DNA of 53,941 nt from JAVBKE01 sp031554215 (GTDB lineage Bacteria > Bacillota > Bacilli > JARBTR01), in the NCBI GenBank assembly GCA_031554215.1, contig JAVBKF010000121.1:1-53941 (forward strand), written 5' to 3'. How positions within the stretch are numbered: position 1 is the stretch's first letter; every line of letters begins with the position of its first letter. Shown here piece after piece: positions 15,250 through 25,359 of this stretch. The notes under the pieces were generated by a model. The model worked only from the letters and a program-made list of their open reading frames with translations. It had not been told where the DNA came from and did not search any database. Made by a program: the position numbers and the translations under genes.

Positions 15250-18200
15250 TTATGCGTCTGTCAGTACATGCTTCATAGCTCGCGCTTCTGCATCCGCATG
15301 TTTGTAATCGACAACTTGTTTTGCCTTCAAATTCTCCTCTGCCTGTGTCAGCATCAATTTAATCCGGTTGAGCTGATTCACCTCAGAGGCACCCGCATCA
15401 TAATCAATGGCAATTACATTCGATTCTGGATACTGCCGCTTCAACTCTTGAATTACGCCTTTCCCGGTAATATGATTTGGCAAGCACCCAAATGGCTGCA
15501 GACAAACAATGTTAGGCGTATTCGTGTGAATTAATTCGACCATTTCACCTGTGAGGAACCAACCTTCACCGGTCTGATTACACAATGAAACAATTGGCTC
15601 TGCTAGTTTTGCGATCTCATCAATCGTTTTCGGCTCATCAAACCGCTTACTTTTTCGTAAGGCGGATTTGAGACAATTACGATAATAACCAATCACCTGA
15701 ATCCCGACTTTCGAGAAAAGCTCCGCCTTCCGGCTACCACCGAGGAACTTCCGCTTCGTCGAAAAGTCATAGAATCCATAGAGAAGAAAATCAGTGAAGT
15801 CTGGCAAAACAGCCTCAGCACCCAAATGCTCAAGTTGCGTGACAATATCATTATTCGCCGTCGGATTATACTTCACAAGAATTTCACCGACAACCCCAAC
15901 GCGCGGCTTGGCAATATCATAGAGCGGAAGCTCATCGAATTCCCTGACAATCGCCTGGATATTCTTTTTAAAAGCAGCACGGTCTCCGGTCTTGACCGAT
16001 TCTTTACAAACCCCATTCCACTTCTGAAATAACTGGTCAGCACTCCCCTGTACCGCTTCATACGGCCGTGTCCGGTAAAGAACACGCATTAATAAATCGC
16101 CGTAAGTAATCGCCTGAAAGCTCTTATTCAGCAGTGACCTTGAAATTGTAAAGCCCGGATTCTTCTCGATGCCTTGTGAGGAAAGCGAGATGACTGGTAC
16201 ATGGGCAAACCCAGCACGCTCTAGCCCCTTACGAATGAAACTAATGTAATTTGACCCACGGCAACCACCGCCCGTTTGGCTGACAATCACGGAAGTATTA
16301 TTGGTATCATACTTGCCTGACTGAAGCGCACCCAGAATTTGCCCGACAACAATAAACGACGGGAAACATGCATCATTATGAACAAACTTCAGTCCAGTAT
16401 CAATCGCCTCACGTTCAAACTCTGGCAAGACGACTAACTGATAGCCATTCACCTTAAAAGCCTCTTTCAGCACATCAAAGTGAATTGGAGATAGTTGCGG
16501 ACAAAGTATCGTATGTTCCTTCTTCATTTCTTCGGTAAAAATCACTCTCGGCTTCTGCTTCGTTGGTGCTTCTGTCAGCTCAACATGATTCGCTTTTCGT
16601 TCCCTCACAGCCGAGAATAATGAGCGAATCCGAATCCGGGCAGCCCCAAGATTATTAACTTCATCAATTTTGATACATGTATATAATTTCCCTGTTTTCT
16701 CTAAAATATCGCCCACTTCATCTGTGGTAATCGCGTCGAGGCCACAACCAAATGAATTTAATTGGACGTAATCTAGATTCTCCTGCGAACGAACAAAGCT
16801 AGCCGCTTTGTAGAGACGTGAATGGTATGCCCACTGATCAAGAACCATTAGCGGTCTAATCACTTCACCGAGATGTGCCACACTATCCTCTGTCAGAACA
16901 GCAACGCCGAATCCTGCGATCAGTTCCGGGATCCCATGATTAATTTCAGGATCAATATGATAAGGCCGTCCGGCAAGCACAATCCCGCGCAAGTTATTTT
17001 CCTTCAGATAGGCAAGTGTTTCCTCACCTTTTTCTCTAATATCAGCATGATAAACGGCATATTCTTCAAACGCTGCTTCAATGGCAGCGACTGTTTCTGA
17101 TTTACCAATACCAAACGCTTTCATTTCTGCTACTAAACGTTTAATAAACGCTGGCCGATTATGGAAGCTAAAGAACGGATTCTTATAGACAATATCCTTC
17201 TCGCGCAAATCTTCGACGTTGTTGCGAATATTTTCCGAATACGATGTGACAATTGGACAATTAAAACAATTATCAGCTTCTGGAATTTCTTTTTCTTCGT
17301 TCGTGATGCTCGGGTACCAAATCGTTTTGATCCCTTTATTGATCAAGTACTGGATATGCCCATGAACCAACTTAGCTGGATAGCAAGCCGACTCACTCGG
17401 AATTGATTCAATCCCAAGCTCATACGTCTTTCTCGTTGTCTTCGGAGACAATTCAACACGGAAACCCAGTTTTGTGAAAAACGTCGCCCAAAGTGGATAA
17501 TTTTCATACATGTTTAGCACACGCGGTATCCCAATCGTTCCGCGGGGTGCTTCTACTTCAGGCAATGGTTCATAGTCAAAAACACGGTTCAGTTTATACT
17601 CATACAGGTTTGGTACTTTCGTCTTTCGCACCACACCAGCGCCGCGTTCACAGCGATTTCCGGTTACGAAACGTCGCCCACCTGAAAAAGTATTAATCGT
17701 GAGCAGGCAGTTATTATTACAAAGCTTACAACGCCCTAGCTTATGCTTAATCTCAAGATTGTTCATCGCTTCTCGGCTAATGAGCGTTGTTTGATAGCCC
17801 TCCTCATAAGCATGACTGGCAATCAGCGCTGAACCAAAAGCCCCCATGATTCCAGCAATATCGGGACGAATTACTTCCCGTTCTGAGAGAACCTCAAAGG
17901 CACGCAGAACCGACTCATTATAGAAAGTCCCACCTTGTACAACGACTTTTTCCCCAATATCCCGAGGGTCAGTTAGTTTAATCACCTTTTGCAAGGCGTT
18001 TTTAATAACAGAATAAGAAAGCCCAGCTGAAATATCTGCCACTTCTGCGCCTTCCTTCTGCGCTTGCTTGACACGTGAATTCATAAAGACAGTACAACGT
18101 GAACCAAGATCAATTGGGTTCTTCGACTCTAAAGCAATTGCCGCGAAATCTTCAATCGAATAATTTAAACTCTTGGCAAATGTCTCAATAAATGAGCCAC

Positions 18201-19530
18201 AACCAGCAGAACAGGCTTCATTGAGTAAAATGGTATGAATAGCGCCGTCCTTGATGCGCAAACACTTCATATCCTGTCCGCCAATGTCCAAGATGAAGTC
18301 AACTTCCGGCTCAAAAAAGCTAGCACCCTTATAGTGCGCCACTGTTTCAATCTCACCTAAATCAACTTGCAAAGCAGCCTGCAGGAGGCTCTCCCCATAT
18401 CCTGTTACACAACTGTTTCGGATCACAGCCGTCTCTGGCAATAAGTCATACACCTCATTGAGTGCCTGAATCGTTGTCTTGATTGGGTCGCCTTGATTAC
18501 TGGAATAATATGAATGTAGCAATTCGCCCTTATCTGAAATGAGGGCAATCTTTGTCGTTGTTGAACCAGCATCAATCCCTAAGAAAACATCACCTGAGTA
18601 GGATTCCAGTAGTCTCTTCTCTACTTTCGCCCGCTTATGACGTGTACGAAAAGCCTCGTAATCAGCTTCATCTTTAAACAAGTTTGCCATTCTGGCAATT
18701 TCAAATTCAACTGTCTTGTTTTCTTTCAGATTTGCTAGCAGTTCAGAAAATTGAATCCGATCTGTTTCTTTCGCATTCAGCGCTGAACCAAGTGCCGCAT
18801 ACAAATGTGAATCTGTCGGTACGACAACATTTGCTTCAGTGAGTTTCAACGTGTCAATAAATCGCTCTTTGAGCTCAGGCAGAAAATGCAGTGGACCGCC
18901 AAGAAAGCAGACATTACCCCGGATTGGCTTTCCGCAAGCAAGACCACTGATTGTCTGACTAACAACTGCTTGAAAAATACTCGCAGCTAAATCCTCATGT
19001 TTCGCCCCTTCATTAATGAGCGGCTGAATATCTGTTTTCGCAAACACACCACAGCGTGCAGCAATTGGATAAATTGTTTGATAACCGACAGCGAGATCAT
19101 TCAGCCCTTTCGCATCTGTCTTGAGGAGTGAAGCCATTTGGTCGATAAATGCGCCCGTTCCACCAGCACAAATGCCATTCATCCGTTGCTCGAGTCCACC
19201 AGTTAAATAGATGATTTTCGCATCTTCACCGCCAATTTCAATGGCGACATCTGTATGACTGGCAAACTCTTTTAGTGCTTTCGTTACCGCAATCACTTCC
19301 TGTAAATGAGGTACTTTCAGTGATTTAGAAAGCGTTAAACCGCCAGAACCGGTGAGAACCGCATTGACGGAAACATTGCCAATACTGTCGTAGCAACGTT
19401 TTAACTCATCAAACAATGTTTCTTTAATATTTGAGAAATGTCTGGTGTAGTTTTTATACAAAATTGTATTCATTTGATCAATGACAACCATTTTGATTGT
19501 CGTTGAGCCAATGTCAATTCCTAATCGCAA
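15250..19530 (-). CDS. BadF/BadG/HgdC-type activase-dehydratase fusion (2-hydroxyacyl-CoA dehydratase activator family)
   Basis: A 1,426-aa cytosolic protein with two ASKHA ATPase modules: residues 1 to about 260 (MRLGIDIGSTTIK, GGEDAK, CAGGTGAF, ARCGVFAKTD) and about 315-580 (FLGIDAGSTTTKIALI, DIGGQDMK, CSAGCGSFIE, GSRCTVFMNS). The paired cysteines are the expected 4Fe-4S ligands. After them come a Cys-rich linker (CKLCNNNC), a DUF2229 region, and a C-terminal part resembling 2-hydroxyglutaryl-CoA dehydratase subunits. Fused proteins of this size are widespread in Firmicutes but their substrate is not established. No HgdA/HgdB, CoA-transferase or fermentation genes are nearby. The start is TTG at 19530 after AAAGGAG. 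Transcribed alone. Confidence 0.88.
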   Translation of the reverse strand: MRLGIDIGSTTIKMVVIDQMNTILYKNYTRHFSNIKETLFDELKRCYDSIGNVSVNAVLTGSGGLTLSKSLKVPHLQEVIAVTKALKEFASHTDVAIEIGGEDAKIIYLTGGLEQRMNGICAGGTGAFIDQMASLLKTDAKGLNDLAVGYQTIYPIAARCGVFAKTDIQPLINEGAKHEDLAASIFQAVVSQTISGLACGKPIRGNVCFLGGPLHFLPELKERFIDTLKLTEANVVVPTDSHLYAALGSALNAKETDRIQFSELLANLKENKTVEFEIARMANLFKDEADYEAFRTRHKRAKVEKRLLESYSGDVFLGIDAGSTTTKIALISDKGELLHSYYSSNQGDPIKTTIQALNEVYDLLPETAVIRNSCVTGYGESLLQAALQVDLGEIETVAHYKGASFFEPEVDFILDIGGQDMKCLRIKDGAIHTILLNEACSAGCGSFIETFAKSLNYSIEDFAAIALESKNPIDLGSRCTVFMNSRVKQAQKEGAEVADISAGLSYSVIKNALQKVIKLTDPRDIGEKVVVQGGTFYNESVLRAFEVLSEREVIRPDIAGIMGAFGSALIASHAYEEGYQTTLISREAMNNLEIKHKLGRCKLCNNNCLLTINTFSGGRRFVTGNRCERGAGVVRKTKVPNLYEYKLNRVFDYEPLPEVEAPRGTIGIPRVLNMYENYPLWATFFTKLGFRVELSPKTTRKTYELGIESIPSESACYPAKLVHGHIQYLINKGIKTIWYPSITNEEKEIPEADNCFNCPIVTSYSENIRNNVEDLREKDIVYKNPFFSFHNRPAFIKRLVAEMKAFGIGKSETVAAIEAAFEEYAVYHADIREKGEETLAYLKENNLRGIVLAGRPYHIDPEINHGIPELIAGFGVAVLTEDSVAHLGEVIRPLMVLDQWAYHSRLYKAASFVRSQENLDYVQLNSFGCGLDAITTDEVGDILEKTGKLYTCIKIDEVNNLGAARIRIRSLFSAVRERKANHVELTEAPTKQKPRVIFTEEMKKEHTILCPQLSPIHFDVLKEAFKVNGYQLVVLPEFEREAIDTGLKFVHNDACFPSFIVVGQILGALQSGKYDTNNTSVIVSQTGGGCRGSNYISFIRKGLERAGFAHVPVISLSSQGIEKNPGFTISRSLLNKSFQAITYGDLLMRVLYRTRPYEAVQGSADQLFQKWNGVCKESVKTGDRAAFKKNIQAIVREFDELPLYDIAKPRVGVVGEILVKYNPTANNDIVTQLEHLGAEAVLPDFTDFLLYGFYDFSTKRKFLGGSRKAELFSKVGIQVIGYYRNCLKSALRKSKRFDEPKTIDEIAKLAEPIVSLCNQTGEGWFLTGEMVELIHTNTPNIVCLQPFGCLPNHITGKGVIQELKRQYPESNVIAIDYDAGASEVNQLNRIKLMLTQAEENLKAKQVVDYKHADAEARAMKHVLTDA

Positions 19531-20090
19531 ATCCGTGCACTCCTTTCACAACTTGATCTTCTATAACAAAGCTATAACATCCCGATAAGTGTAGTATCAG
19601 AGGCAAACGTGCAGGCCCCACCACACTTTATTCGATCATACAGCTGAATCTTCATTTCAACACGAATGAAATCATCCCTTACGAATGATTCTTCATTAAA
19701 AGCATATATCTTTATTATACATGAAAAACCTTGAAGCCGTTTTCTAATTCTTTTGAGATAAGAGACAAATGAACAGGCCATTGTAGCTGTGAAAATTCAA
19801 GCCTATGCCGATTTTGTCAACAATCAAATAAAAGAAGATGACAAGATACACGCGCCTTTGTTCACGTATACCAAAAAACACTTCAATCCTTTTCAGAAAA
19901 ACACAGCAATACCTCTCGTGTAACAAAAAATGTTCCCTAATAAGAATAATTCTTACCAAGCAAAATAACAACCCTTTAAAACTATTTTTTTGACTTAAAA
20001 TCATCAATAAGTTAATTGCTATTGTAAAAGGCGCAATTAAAATCTATTTCTCAATTTCTTTGACAAATTACAACCTATTGGAGGAACAAA
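19531..20090. other. Divergent intergenic region between the activase gene and yceI
   Basis: No gene is supported here; the open frames lack ribosome-binding sites and family resemblance. A candidate promoter for the YceI gene is TTGACT (19990-19995), 17 bp, TAATTG (20013-20018). No convincing promoter was found for the activase gene on the other strand. Confidence 0.4.
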
Positions 20091-20624
20091 ATGAATACTT
20101 GGAATTGGCAAGTGGACACTGCCCATAGTGCAGTTGATTTTTCTGTACGACATCTGATGATATCGAAAGTTAAGGGCTGTTTCAATGAATTTACTGCGAC
20201 CATTGAAGCTGACCCTACTGACCTTACTACAGCCTCTATTTCTTTGGAAATCCAGACAGCTAGTGTCGACACACGTAATGCAGACCGCGATGCACATCTA
20301 TGCGGTGCAGACTTCTTTGATTGCCAGCAGCATCCTACTTTGACTTTTGTTGCAACGGAGATTTGCCAGATTGACAACGATCAGTATAGCGTTACGGGAG
20401 ATTGTACAATTTGCGGCGTTACTTGTAAGGAGACCTTTACAACCCATTACGCCGGGTCCAGTACTGATCCGTGGGGAAATGAAAAGATCGCTTTTACGGC
20501 TGAGGGATGTATCAACCGCTCTGACTATGGGCTTAAGTACAATGCAGCGCTGGAAACTGGTGGCGTCCTTATTAGCGACCTGGTGACGATTGCTATCGAA
20601 ATCCAGGCTAGTAGGACGGTTTAA
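20091..20624 (+). CDS. YceI-family lipocalin-like protein, cysteine-rich variant
   Basis: 177 aa. The YceI fold is recognisable: WNWQVDTAHSAVDFSVRHLM at the start, SVDTRNADRDAHL, ADFFDCQQHPTLTF, and the NRSDYGL motif near the end. YceI proteins are beta-barrels that bind polyisoprenoid or similar hydrophobic ligands. There is no signal peptide, so it is probably cytosolic. Unusually it has eight cysteines, including CTICGVTC where the family normally reads like GDLTIxGVTKP. The start follows a good TTGGAGG site. Plus strand, monocistronic, with a terminator hairpin at 20763-20793. Confidence 0.9.
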   Translation: MNTWNWQVDTAHSAVDFSVRHLMISKVKGCFNEFTATIEADPTDLTTASISLEIQTASVDTRNADRDAHLCGADFFDCQQHPTLTFVATEICQIDNDQYSVTGDCTICGVTCKETFTTHYAGSSTDPWGNEKIAFTAEGCINRSDYGLKYNAALETGGVLISDLVTIAIEIQASRTV

Positions 20625-20762
20625 CGCGCTGGGATTGAAAAGGAATTAGGCAAGGGATTGACAATGAGGGATTGCCTACTTGGTTTTTGGCACTTTCTTG
20701 TTTGTCAATCCGTAACCGATAAAGACTGGCTAATCAATTAATTGAAGACAACATTTCACAGG

Positions 20763-20793
20763 ATAGCCCAAGGCGCTTGAAGCTTTGGGCTAT
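20763..20793 (+). terminator. Terminator-like hairpin downstream of yceI
   Basis: ATAGCCCAA pairs perfectly with TTGGGCTAT around a 13-nt loop, followed by TTGAT. It is about 140 bp beyond the YceI stop, with only a short T run. Confidence 0.55.
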
Positions 20794-20867
20794 TTGATAG
20801 AGGGATTCCACGCCTCGTGTGAAACACCTTCTACAAATGGTAAAATTTCCGATAGCTAGAATACTCA

Positions 20868-20904
20868 AAGAGCCCAATCAACATGAGTCATTGATCGAGC
20901 TCTT
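20868..20904 (-). terminator. Hairpin downstream of yhaL
   Basis: AAGAGCTCGATCAATGA pairs imperfectly with the complementary TTGATTGGGCTCTTT arm on the minus strand. It is about 55 bp past the yhaL stop and would end the yhaO-N-M-L transcript; the T run is short. Confidence 0.5.
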
Positions 20905-20956
20905 CTACAACTGTCAATCCTATTTGATAAAGTACCTCTTCATTTCGATGCTCCCA

Positions 20957-21130
20957 TTACATGCTAGAATCTGAACGAAGTTGTCTTTCTTTCTCCATAC
21001 GAGCCATGTAAACTTGTCCTTCTTCTTCAATGAATTTCTCGTTTACTTGATCCTCTACCCGCATTGAACGAACAGTCATGAAAGCGCTGATGATAATTCC
21101 TGCTAGAACGACCCAAACCCAAATCGACAT
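20957..21130 (-). CDS. yhaL: YhaL-family small membrane protein
   Basis: A 57-aa gene. The N-terminus is a single membrane helix (SIWVWVVLAGIIISAFM), and the charged tail FIEEEGQVYMARMEKER matches the conserved tail of Bacillus YhaL. A GGGAG ribosome-binding site lies 8 nt before the ATG at 21130. It follows yhaM on the same strand, as in B. subtilis, where yhaL is annotated as a sporulation-associated protein. Whether this organism sporulates cannot be told from the window. Position, length and motif all support the call. Confidence 0.88.
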   Translation of the reverse strand: MSIWVWVVLAGIIISAFMTVRSMRVEDQVNEKFIEEEGQVYMARMEKERQLRSDSSM

Positions 21131-21345
21131 ATGATTGCTCCCTCACCTTTTGCGAATCAACGAATTCGATTCGCCTGATGATATCAGCATATGCTTGTCT
21201 ATCTACAATATGCCAAACCATCACTAAAAAAGCAATTTGTCGGACAATTTGAGTCATTTCATTTGGCTTTACAGCAGCGCACGGGATGTCGGTCGATGCA
21301 CACGTCTCAAGGCTACGGCCGGATGTGCAAGTGAACAACAGCAAG

Positions 21346-22284
21346 CTACAATTCCTTTGGTTTATAAAGGATTCGTCCGTCCATTGCATAGATTCTTTCT
21401 GTAAATTCACCTGGTTTCACATGTTCTAGCGCTCGGTCCATCATATTCATCTTCGCATCCAAATCATCAAGATGATGAAGCACTTCCGCCTCACGAATCA
21501 TTGGTTTCTTCGGACTCCCCCACTCTTCCTTACCGTGGTGTGACAGCACCATATGCTGCAACAATAAGATATCCTCAGATTCAATAGAAAGCTCATCCGC
21601 CGCTTTGGCAATTTCACTGACCACAAGCGTAATATGCCCAATGAGATTCCCCTCTAACGTATACGATGTAGCCACTGCACCTGAAAATTCTAACACTTTG
21701 CCTAAATCATGGAGAATAATGCCTGCGTAAATGAGATCAAAATTCAGTGTTGGATAAACCGTTTTCATCGCCCGTGCCATATCAAGCATTGACACAACAT
21801 GATAAGCAAGTCCCGACACAAACTCATGATGGTTCTTCACTGCAGCTGGATACTCGTAGAAGTCCTTCTCATACTTCCGCACCAAAAATCGTGTAATCCG
21901 CTGGAAATTAGGATTTGTCATGTCCAAAATAGCATGGTTTACTTTATCCTCAAGGTCTTGCCGCGATAATGGTGCCCGGGGTAGCAACGAGTCGAGGGTA
22001 ATCGGCTCCGTTTCAGCCTTCAGACGAATCGACTTTAACTTCAGCTGTTTCTTCCCTTTATAATTTTGAATTTCTCCGGCAACCTTCACAATCGCCTCAG
22101 CAACAAATGATTCCTCGTCACGAGGTGTTGCGTCCCAAAGTCTAGCCTCCATCTCACCACTTTGGTCCTGCAATACCAGCGTCAAATACGGCTTTCCAGA
22201 GGTAGCAATCGCCCGTGTAGATCGTTTAATTAAAACAAAAACATCGACTGCTTCACTCACATCAAAATGCAATAGTTTTTTCAT
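21346..22284 (-). CDS. yhaM: 3'-5' exoribonuclease YhaM
   Basis: About 312 aa. The N-terminal OB-fold (residues about 10-90, LTLVLQDQSGEMEARLWD) is followed by an HD nuclease domain (about 150-290) with the metal-binding HD in IILHDLGKVLEFSGA and further histidines in HHGKEEWG. YhaM is an Mn-dependent 3'-5' exoribonuclease that trims mRNA ends and can degrade DNA in vitro. The ATG at 22284 is chosen because GGAGG is about 10 nt upstream; the ATG at 22293 abuts the GGAGG with no spacing. It follows yhaN with an 89-bp gap on the same strand. Confidence 0.95.
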   Translation of the reverse strand: MKKLLHFDVSEAVDVFVLIKRSTRAIATSGKPYLTLVLQDQSGEMEARLWDATPRDEESFVAEAIVKVAGEIQNYKGKKQLKLKSIRLKAETEPITLDSLLPRAPLSRQDLEDKVNHAILDMTNPNFQRITRFLVRKYEKDFYEYPAAVKNHHEFVSGLAYHVVSMLDMARAMKTVYPTLNFDLIYAGIILHDLGKVLEFSGAVATSYTLEGNLIGHITLVVSEIAKAADELSIESEDILLLQHMVLSHHGKEEWGSPKKPMIREAEVLHHLDDLDAKMNMMDRALEHVKPGEFTERIYAMDGRILYKPKEL

Positions 22285-22373
22285 GAAATCCATCCTCCTA
22301 CGCCCTCAATAAACAAAGGCGTGCTTGTTCTTCTTTACAGTAGCACATCACTCTATCGCAAAAACCACACGGT

Positions 22374-25325
22374 TCATCCGAAAAAACTTAACTGGAATTC
22401 ACCGATTGTAGCCACATTACTTTGATCAAAATGAGCAAGAACATGTTCATGACAAGTAAAAAAGAGTATTTGTTGCGACTTACTCATCTCGTGTAACAAT
22501 TGAAACACGCGCTCAGTCCGATGCTTATCAAAATTAACAAATGAATCATCAATGATAATCGGTAATGTCATTTTCTCCTGCAAACTGACAATAAAAGAGA
22601 ACCGAAGAGCGGTATAAAGCATCTCTGCTGTCCCGCGGCTTAAATCCCTCGCTGGGACAAGATTACCGAAACGGTCTAGTAAATGTAAACCGTCCTCATG
22701 ATCAAATTGTATCTTTTCATATTCACCTTCTGTTAAGAATAACAAATATTGCTGTGCCTGCGCCACTATTTCTGGTAATTTTTCCTCTTTAAAGGTGCGC
22801 GTTGCCTTTTGCAAGATCCCTTTAGCAACCGTGAGCTTCATCCATTCAGCTGCTTCTGCCCGGTAGACCTCAATATTTTGCTGATGCTCAAGTGCTCGCG
22901 TTTCCACCTGACCGGCTGATTCAATCAGCCGAACCCCTTGCTTCAGCTCTGCTAACTGTTCCGCTACGCCACTACGTTCTAATTTAAACTGCTCGTACTC
23001 ATCATTCAAATTGTCTATTTCTAGTTGTAATGCCGATGCACTCATATCCATGAAATCAAAGTGACCAATTTGCGTATTGAGCATCCGAAATTTTTCTCGT
23101 AGCGAAACGAGGTCTATCTCGACCGCGGCTTTATGGTAAAAGTTTTCCTCATCACTGCAACCTGACAACTCAAGCAGTTGCGCCTTTTCATTTTGCAAAG
23201 TAGCCACGGTAACCCGTAGTGGCTCAAGTTCCGATTCAAGCTCTGTCATTCGCCTCGACCGTGTTTGCTTTTCCTGTACCATCAGTTTAGCTTCTGCTAA
23301 CCGCTTTCCTAAGCGCTGGACAACACTTTGATAATCATCTGTTGCTTCCAGCCCCACATTGTTTGCTACTTGCGTAATTTGATTCAGTAGTAGGTGCATC
23401 TCACTCTGCTTTACGGTTTGTTGATTCTCCAATTTATATCGTTCATTAACCAGTTTCTTTAGTTGCTCCAATTGTTCAAAAGCCGCTACCATAGATGATT
23501 CGATGACTTGTTCAGGAAGCCCATACTGTTTCCCGAGCTGGAGTTGTTCTGTCTGAACAAGCGCCAAATCATGATCGACTTGTCCTAAAGTAAGCTCAGT
23601 CTGCCGCACATCTTCTAAACAATCAGCCCGTCGTGCACGCTTTAAGCGTACATCCTCTAGTAACTGGTGTTGTTCATGTCGCTTTGCTTCAAGCAGTTGC
23701 CGACTTTCGGCTGAAATCGTCGCCGCTAATAATTGACTTTTCTTATCTTCATAGTAAGCGCGTTCTGATGCAATCTCAGACTGCCTGTCAGCCGAACGTC
23801 CGCGTACAAATGGAAACCCAGCCATCACGAGTGCGATGACAAATAGCAAGGCAGGTAGCAGTAAACTGCCATCCATCAGTAAAAGCAACATCAGTGCTAA
23901 GGTCGTAAGACCTGCAGCACCTAAGTAATAGACAATCTTATGATTCCGCTCAGGCACTTTCCCTTTTAGCGCTAGCCTAGCAATGGCATTCTCTACTTCC
24001 AGCAGTAGTATGTGCTGATCACCAGATTGCAACTGCGTTTCGATTTCTCTCAGTTCACCCGAACTAATCTGCTTGCGCTCAAGGTATTCTATTTCTGTTT
24101 CTAATGCGGCTAATTGCTCCTTACTGACAGTATACTTTTGTTCAAGTTCCCCGCTCTTTCTTAGTAAATCTGAACGACTATTTTCTAATTCACCAATTTT
24201 CTTCTTAGCAAATAGACTTGTATCCAGTTCTGTCACTTGTACATCTGACAACCGAAGATGAAGCTGGTCCTCACAAGTACTAATCTCTTCTGTTTTTTGC
24301 TCAATCCCGATAGAAAGTGATTTATTCTGTTCGATAAGTGTTTCAAGCTTTGTCAAAAACGTCTTACATTGCTCAATTTCATAGTCAACAGCAAGAACCT
24401 TTTCATCGACAACAATCGCTGATAAAGCTTCTTGCTCCATGTGGTATTTCTGTTGTTTCTGAGTCAGCATTTCCTGCTGAGGCGCTAGCCTTGCTAGACA
24501 GGTTTTCATGCGTTCCAAGCCGTTAGCTGGAAAAGAAAAGTCCCTCATTTCCTCTAACCGCGCTTCTGCAGCCTTACGTTCAAGGGCAAGGGGCATCAAG
24601 CGCTTTTGCTCCTCATATTGACTTAGTTTCCCTTCAACTTCAACTAATAGCTTATCAATCTCAAGAGAGCGATGCTCACAAAGCACTTGGCTCTCTAGCA
24701 AATGTTCATGTTCAGTCTCCGCTTCCTTGGCTTTCTTGAGCGCTATCGCACTCTTCTTTAACTGATCAAGCACCACATTGATACGCGGAATCTTCCCTTG
24801 GGGTTTATACAGCTTCTCGATGGCCTTATCCAAATGCTTTTCCGTATCCCAAAGCTGATCACTACCAGACACACCTGTATAAAATAAAAATCTGCCAATC
24901 TCATTTTCATCCAACTTAAATACTTCCTGAAGTCCATCTAAACTGAACGAGAAAATCTGTTCAAAAAATTTGCGATCAAGTCCTTGTAGAATTGTCTTTA
25001 AATCCGCTTCCCCGCCAATCTTCCCATCAGGAAAATAGACCTTCACCTCCGTACCAACCCGTTTCTTCGTGCGTTCCACCTTATACTGCTGATCGCCAAG
25101 TTCAATCGTCACACTACCACCAAAGCTGGACCCTTGCCTTGGCTCAAAATTTGACGTTCCGTTTAGTTTTGATGGAAAGCCAAATAACACAGCGTGAATA
25201 AAAGCATAAATTGTTGACTTTCCTGCTTCGTTTTCGCCATAGCAAACTTGCAAATCACGATCAAAAACCTGTTGATACTGCTGTAACTTACCGAAACCAT
25301 CAATATCAATTGCTAGTATGCGCAT
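22374..25325 (-). CDS. yhaN: SMC/Rad50-like ATPase YhaN
   Basis: 983 aa. Walker A is GENEAGKST (residues 30-38), followed by long coiled coils. A hydrophobic pair around residues 465-510 (YYLGAAGLTTLALMLLLL, then LLLPALLFVIALVMAGF) may dip into the membrane. A second coiled coil leads to a C-terminal signature (SRGTAEMLY) and Walker B (LPIIIDDSFVNFD). This is the Rad50/SbcC-like architecture, and the adjacent YhaO is the Mre11/SbcD-like nuclease, so the two probably form a DNA end-processing complex. The hydrophobic insertion is characteristic of YhaN relatives. GAGGTGGCTAG precedes the ATG. It lies 34 bp after yhaO. Confidence 0.93.
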   Translation of the reverse strand: MRILAIDIDGFGKLQQYQQVFDRDLQVCYGENEAGKSTIYAFIHAVLFGFPSKLNGTSNFEPRQGSSFGGSVTIELGDQQYKVERTKKRVGTEVKVYFPDGKIGGEADLKTILQGLDRKFFEQIFSFSLDGLQEVFKLDENEIGRFLFYTGVSGSDQLWDTEKHLDKAIEKLYKPQGKIPRINVVLDQLKKSAIALKKAKEAETEHEHLLESQVLCEHRSLEIDKLLVEVEGKLSQYEEQKRLMPLALERKAAEARLEEMRDFSFPANGLERMKTCLARLAPQQEMLTQKQQKYHMEQEALSAIVVDEKVLAVDYEIEQCKTFLTKLETLIEQNKSLSIGIEQKTEEISTCEDQLHLRLSDVQVTELDTSLFAKKKIGELENSRSDLLRKSGELEQKYTVSKEQLAALETEIEYLERKQISSGELREIETQLQSGDQHILLLEVENAIARLALKGKVPERNHKIVYYLGAAGLTTLALMLLLLMDGSLLLPALLFVIALVMAGFPFVRGRSADRQSEIASERAYYEDKKSQLLAATISAESRQLLEAKRHEQHQLLEDVRLKRARRADCLEDVRQTELTLGQVDHDLALVQTEQLQLGKQYGLPEQVIESSMVAAFEQLEQLKKLVNERYKLENQQTVKQSEMHLLLNQITQVANNVGLEATDDYQSVVQRLGKRLAEAKLMVQEKQTRSRRMTELESELEPLRVTVATLQNEKAQLLELSGCSDEENFYHKAAVEIDLVSLREKFRMLNTQIGHFDFMDMSASALQLEIDNLNDEYEQFKLERSGVAEQLAELKQGVRLIESAGQVETRALEHQQNIEVYRAEAAEWMKLTVAKGILQKATRTFKEEKLPEIVAQAQQYLLFLTEGEYEKIQFDHEDGLHLLDRFGNLVPARDLSRGTAEMLYTALRFSFIVSLQEKMTLPIIIDDSFVNFDKHRTERVFQLLHEMSKSQQILFFTCHEHVLAHFDQSNVATIGEFQLSFFG

Positions 25326-25359
25326 CTAGCCACCTCCTCATTTCCCTGAAATCGTTCGC

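Noticed and set aside
19572..20090. Several 69-100 codon minus-strand frames between the activase gene and yceI
   Set aside because: Low complexity, no ribosome-binding sites and no family resemblance; one is the complement of yceI.
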